Shown here piece after piece: positions 5,838-8,829 of a stretch of 8,829 bases of DNA. The DNA is taken from NCBI GenBank assembly GCA_947259815.1, contig CAMYNO010000370.1, positions 1-8,829 on the forward strand, given 5' to 3'. The stretch is from an uncultured Parvularculaceae bacterium. GTDB taxonomy: Bacteria; Pseudomonadota; Alphaproteobacteria; Caulobacterales; Parvularculaceae. Within the stretch, counting starts at the first letter, position 1. Each line of letters starts with the position of its first letter. The position numbers and the translations under genes were made by a program. Below the pieces are notes generated by a model. That model was not told where the DNA came from. It did no database searches and saw only the letters and a list, made by a program, of their open reading frames with translations.

Positions 5838-8167
5838 GTACCAGCGATTTCAGGGTGAATGTCAGGAGAAACGCTTCATTCGGGGAGAGATTGGTGGTGC
5901 GCGTCTGGTCGCGGCGGTAGGTGACGGCAAAGGTCGAACATTCGTCCGAATAGCCAATAGTGAAGTCCTGCCGAATGGTTCGCGAAGCGGGCGGCGGCAA
6001 TATCAGATCCCCATTATTATCGCGTAGAGGCGGCGGCTCCAGGTCCAGTCGCCATTCGCCGCCGGCATACCAATGGCGGGCGATCCTGAGCCGCGCAGTT
6101 GCCGTTAGTTCCTCCCGGCGAACGAGATTGGCTGCAACATTTTCTTCGTTGAGGCGGATATAGGTGACATTGCCACTTATGGGTCCGGTGCGGAAATAAC
6201 CGAGGGATTCAATCCGGGCGAACCGACTGTCATCGGCGTCAAAGCGGAAGCGGTTCTCAACCCCGAAACGGCCGCCGAGACGCAAGTTCAAACTGCCGAC
6301 AAAGTCGGATGATTTTTCGCCGAGACCGGAGGAGAAATCGAAGGCGTCAGTTTCCTGGATTCGGAACTGGCGCCCGATCGAGGCTTCAAGTTCAATGCCA
6401 TTATCCCATTTCGCCGAAGCGTCGATGCCAATATTGGCCCGCTGACCGTCTTCAAAAGCGTCGTAACCGGTTGCTTTGTTGAAATCGAACAGGCCCGCAT
6501 AATCGAATTCGATGCTTTGTGAATCTTCATTGACGATGGCCGCATCGTTTCGTCCAGTCGGACTCGCCACAAGTTGCACGCGCGGCTCAAGCAGGAGACG
6601 TCCGCCGGCGAAGTCCCTGGCGACGGGGTAGGACCATTCCGCGCCGACCGTCGGTGCAAACCGTCCGACCGTGTCCGTCTCCTCGCCACTTGCAAGACCG
6701 GGAAAGTCAACCGCGCATCCAGCGTTCGGGTTGGAACAAATTTCCGTTCCCTCATCCAGGTCCTGGAAGAAGAATACGTCACCGCGTGCTTCTGCGAAGA
6801 AATGCAAGCGGTGCCCACCCGTGGTAATCACGTCGCGGTCCCAGTTCGCCGCAGCGGTGAAGCGCTGTGAGTCCGTTCCCGCCGTGCGGTAGATGGAGGC
6901 GATGTTGGCGCTGACGGCGGTGTTGCCGCCGGCAACCTTGCCGAAGCGATGCTCGTAATCGATCAGAGGCAGGACATAGGGCGTGGTCGATGAATACCTG
7001 TTCGCGCAGGCCCTGAAACAGGAATGTATCGATAAAGAGTTGTGAACTCTCGCCGCGACGGGCAAGGCGGAAGTTGGACCGCAACTGGTTGGTCGCGCCG
7101 CGATTGATCTGCTGGCGAAGATCGCCGCGGCGCAGAACGTCATACTGGCGAAGATATTCCCGGTCCGAAATGCGCTCCAGATCATAGCTGGCGCGCCAGT
7201 GATCGCCGAAATCCTGATAGCCGCGGCCGAAAAGATGCCAGCGCACGCCGGGCGTCGATTCAACCGGCAACTGGCCCGGCTCCGGCGGCTCCGGCTCGGG
7301 CTGATTGGGTCCGTTGATAATACCGCCCTGAAATACGTGATAGCCGTTCTTGAAATGACGGCGATATTCGCCCTGCCAGAGAACGCCGTCTTCCGCCGTG
7401 TATTTTGGATAGAACGTTGCGTCTTCCGAATTTGAGAGGGCGAAATAATAGGGCAGCTCGAAATTGAAACCAAGGCGGCCAGAAAGGCCGACCCGCGGAG
7501 TCAGGAAACCCGACTGGCGTTCAACGCTCGGATCCGGTCCCTGCAGAAACGGCGTATAAAGAATGGGCACGCCCTTCAGCTCGAAAAAGGCGTGGTGAAA
7601 ACGCACAACCTTGCGTTCGGTGTCGCGGATCACGCGCAGGGATTTGATGCGCCATGTAGGAATCCTGGCGTCGCCGTTCTTGTCGCAGACATTGCAGGCC
7701 GTATAGACGGCGCGGTTCAGCTTTGTTCGCGCGCCCTGTTCCTGAATGGCGCTGTCGGCGGCGAGCCGGGCGTTTTCTTCAAGCAGGGCGGAGAAGTTTT
7801 CCGCGATGCCGTCGCGAAGGTCGCCGGAAATGACAACGCGCCCGGCGAACATCGTCTCAAGATTTTCATCGGTGATCGAGACATTGCCTTCGGCGGTAAC
7901 AACGTCCGTCGCCGGGTCGTAGACAAGCTTGTCCGCGCGCAGATAGCGTTCGCCGAAAAAGGCGCGAACATCCCCCTCGGCGATAATTGGCGAGTCCGTG
8001 CTTTCGCGGAATACGGTATCGGCCTCGAAGAGGATCTGTTCGGGTTCTTCAACCCCGAACGGATCGGCCCCCTCATCCTGCGCCATCGCCGACAACGCAA
8101 ATATCGACGCCGTCCCGGCAAGCGCGGCGGTAAGGGCGTATCGCGCTAGTCGAAGCGAGGAAGGCAA
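5833..8167 (-). pseudogene. lptD: LPS-assembly protein LptD, split by an apparent one-base frameshift
   Basis: LptD is the outer-membrane beta-barrel that, with LptE, inserts LPS into the outer leaflet. The 5' segment (8167-6986) encodes a signal peptide cleaved after A29 (AMA-Q), an LptA-like OstA domain (about residues 45-155) and the conserved block with C158 and C161, then W-R-I-K-S, FFELKGVPILYTPFLQGPDP and SGFLTPRVG. The 3' segment (6984-5833) holds the rest of the barrel, from TPYVLPLIDYEH to the C-terminal YSDEC and a final L-V-Q. Removing one base at 6985-6986 joins them as REQVFIDTPYVLPLIDYEH, giving about 777 aa, a normal length. Unrepaired, the product would stop at 6779 after 68 out-of-frame residues. 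The TTG at 8167 is chosen because AGGAG lies 5 nt upstream and the signal peptide starts at once. An ATG at 8251 would add 28 residues. If the shift is a sequencing error, this is a normal CDS. Confidence 0.93.
6981..6992 (-). other. Frameshift site in lptD
   Basis: The coding strand reads CAG GTA TTC ATC GAC C ACG CCC TAT GTC, where the lone C (position 6985 or 6986) breaks the frame. Upstream residues (FQGLREQ) and downstream residues (PYVLPLIDYEH) both belong to the same conserved LptD segment, which localises the shift to a few codons. The site is a two-base run, not a long homopolymer, and no classic slippery heptamer is seen. Confidence 0.8.
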
Positions 8168-8172
8168 GGAAA

Positions 8173-8177
8173 CTCCT
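8173..8177 (-). promoter_or_regulatory. Ribosome binding site favouring a TTG start for lptD
   Basis: On the minus strand AGGAG lies 5 nt before TTG at 8167-8165. The peptide then begins MPSSLRLARYALTAALAG, a compact signal sequence. The competing ATG at 8251 has only AAGGG about 3 nt upstream and would put some 30 extra residues before the signal peptide. Confidence 0.5.
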
Positions 8178-8286
8178 GACACCAAAAGATTACCGGATGC
8201 GAGCGCCGGCGCCCGGGTGGACGGTTGAACATCCTCATCGATAGATTGCATCGCCCTTAAGGTCCAGCACAAGACGGCGTTAATGG

Positions 8287-8829
8287 TCAGCCATCTTCAG
8301 CGTGGAGCAGGGCGGATATCGCCAATAGGGCGGCGATGACCGCCGGGGCCCATGCGGCGAGGGCGACCGGCGCTATTTCGGACTCCCCAAGGGCGGTTGA
8401 GACCTCGGACAATACGTAAAGCGCAAATCCCGCCGCGATCGACAAAACCACCAGCTGTAACTGCCCGCCGAAACGCAAGGGCCGGATCGAAAACGCCGCT
8501 GCGATCAGCACCATGGCCAGCAATTTCAGCGGCGTCGAACAAAGATCGTGAAACCGGATCTGGTAGCGCACGGTCGGCAGGCCCGCCGTCTCGGCAAGGG
8601 CGATGAACCGCGGCAGGCTCCACAGGGAGACCGTTTCGGGCGCCTGGACCCGCTCGCCGAGATCGGCCGATGTCAGCGTGGTCGGAATGGCATAGACCGG
8701 GGCGCGGCGGGACGTATCGTCTTTGAGCGACATGACGCTCGCGCCGCGCAGTTCCATCGTCTCGCCGGAAAGCAGTGCTTCGTCCGCGTCGATGCGTTCC
8801 ACGAATTTATTATCCGGTGTAAAACGCCA
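8287..8829 (-). CDS. lptG: LPS export permease LptG, C-terminal part
   Basis: LptG and LptF form the inner-membrane permease of the LptB2FG transporter, which pulls LPS out of the inner membrane and feeds it to the LptC-LptA bridge. Only the last 180 codons are present; the frame stays open to the right edge, where it begins W-R-F-T-P-D-N-K-F-V-E-R-I. The visible part has the end of the periplasmic beta-jellyroll domain, then L-W-S-L-P-R-F-I-A-L (a typical pre-membrane segment), then the cytoplasmic-side motif H-D-L-C-S-T-P-L-K-L. Three membrane helices follow, near residues 118-136, 144-162 and 168-186 counted from 20 codons before the visible end-domain, so positions are approximate. The stop at 8287 is 119 nt before the preferred lptD TTG, or 35 nt before the alternative ATG. 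lptF would be expected just beyond the right edge. Confidence 0.9.
   Translation of the reverse strand, partial: WRFTPDNKFVERIDADEALLSGETMELRGASVMSLKDDTSRRAPVYAIPTTLTSADLGERVQAPETVSLWSLPRFIALAETAGLPTVRYQIRFHDLCSTPLKLLAMVLIAAAFSIRPLRFGGQLQLVVLSIAAGFALYVLSEVSTALGESEIAPVALAAWAPAVIAALLAISALLHAEDG

Noticed and set aside
6981..7000. Programmed ribosomal frameshifting in lptD
   Set aside because: No slippery heptamer or obvious downstream structure is seen, and LptD is not known to be made this way. An indel error or mutation is simpler.
6985..7473. The second lptD frame being open upstream of the frameshift, suggesting dual coding
   Set aside because: Its translation there does not resemble LptD, while the other frame does. 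In GC-rich DNA such open shadows are common.
7592..8149. Plus-strand 185-codon frame opposite the lptD N-terminus
   Set aside because: It is antisense to the conserved OstA domain and has no recognisable motif.

Overview
The window looks like chromosomal DNA from a GC-rich alphaproteobacterium. The main evidence is the leftward (minus-strand) order lptG–lptD–surA–pdxA–rsmA, a conserved arrangement for outer-membrane biogenesis and housekeeping genes in that class. A second clue is a small lipoprotein resembling the CC0125/CC1285 family first named from Caulobacter. A Caulobacterales-, Hyphomonadales- or Parvularculales-like source is plausible, but the order cannot be fixed from the sequence alone. 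No tRNA, rRNA, CRISPR array, insertion sequence or phage gene was seen.

Layout, left to right. Positions 1-90 hold the first 30 codons of a minus-strand exported protein that runs off the left edge. Positions 91-299 are a divergent intergenic region with three AAACGC repeats exactly 20 bp apart, a 7-bp inverted repeat and a weak leftward promoter candidate. Next is a tight plus-strand cluster of three genes: a glycine-rich lipoprotein (300-803), a cupin protein starting at TTG (807-1343), and an aspartyl/asparaginyl beta-hydroxylase-family protein with a TPR-like N-terminus (1357-2412). Positions 2413-2562 separate this cluster from the convergent rsmA and are mostly a nested palindromic repeat with a terminator-like hairpin on the rsmA strand.

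From 2563 to the right edge everything is on the minus strand. In transcription order these are the C-terminal part of lptG (LPS transport permease), lptD (outer-membrane LPS translocon), surA (periplasmic chaperone, known in E. coli to help fold LptD), pdxA (vitamin B6 synthesis) and rsmA (16S rRNA dimethyltransferase). surA and pdxA are 5 nt apart, and pdxA and rsmA overlap by ATGA, so these three are probably translated as a unit. A 95-bp gap between lptD and surA holds a long hairpin overlapping the lptD stop and a candidate promoter for surA-pdxA-rsmA.

The most striking anomaly is that lptD is not one open frame. Both halves are clearly LptD, but one surplus base near 6985-6986 shifts the frame in the beta-barrel. 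LptD is essential in most bacteria that use LPS, so a sequence or assembly error is the likeliest cause, with a real lesion as the alternative. No convincing new multi-gene system was found. The least characterised part is the lipoprotein–cupin–hydroxylase cluster.
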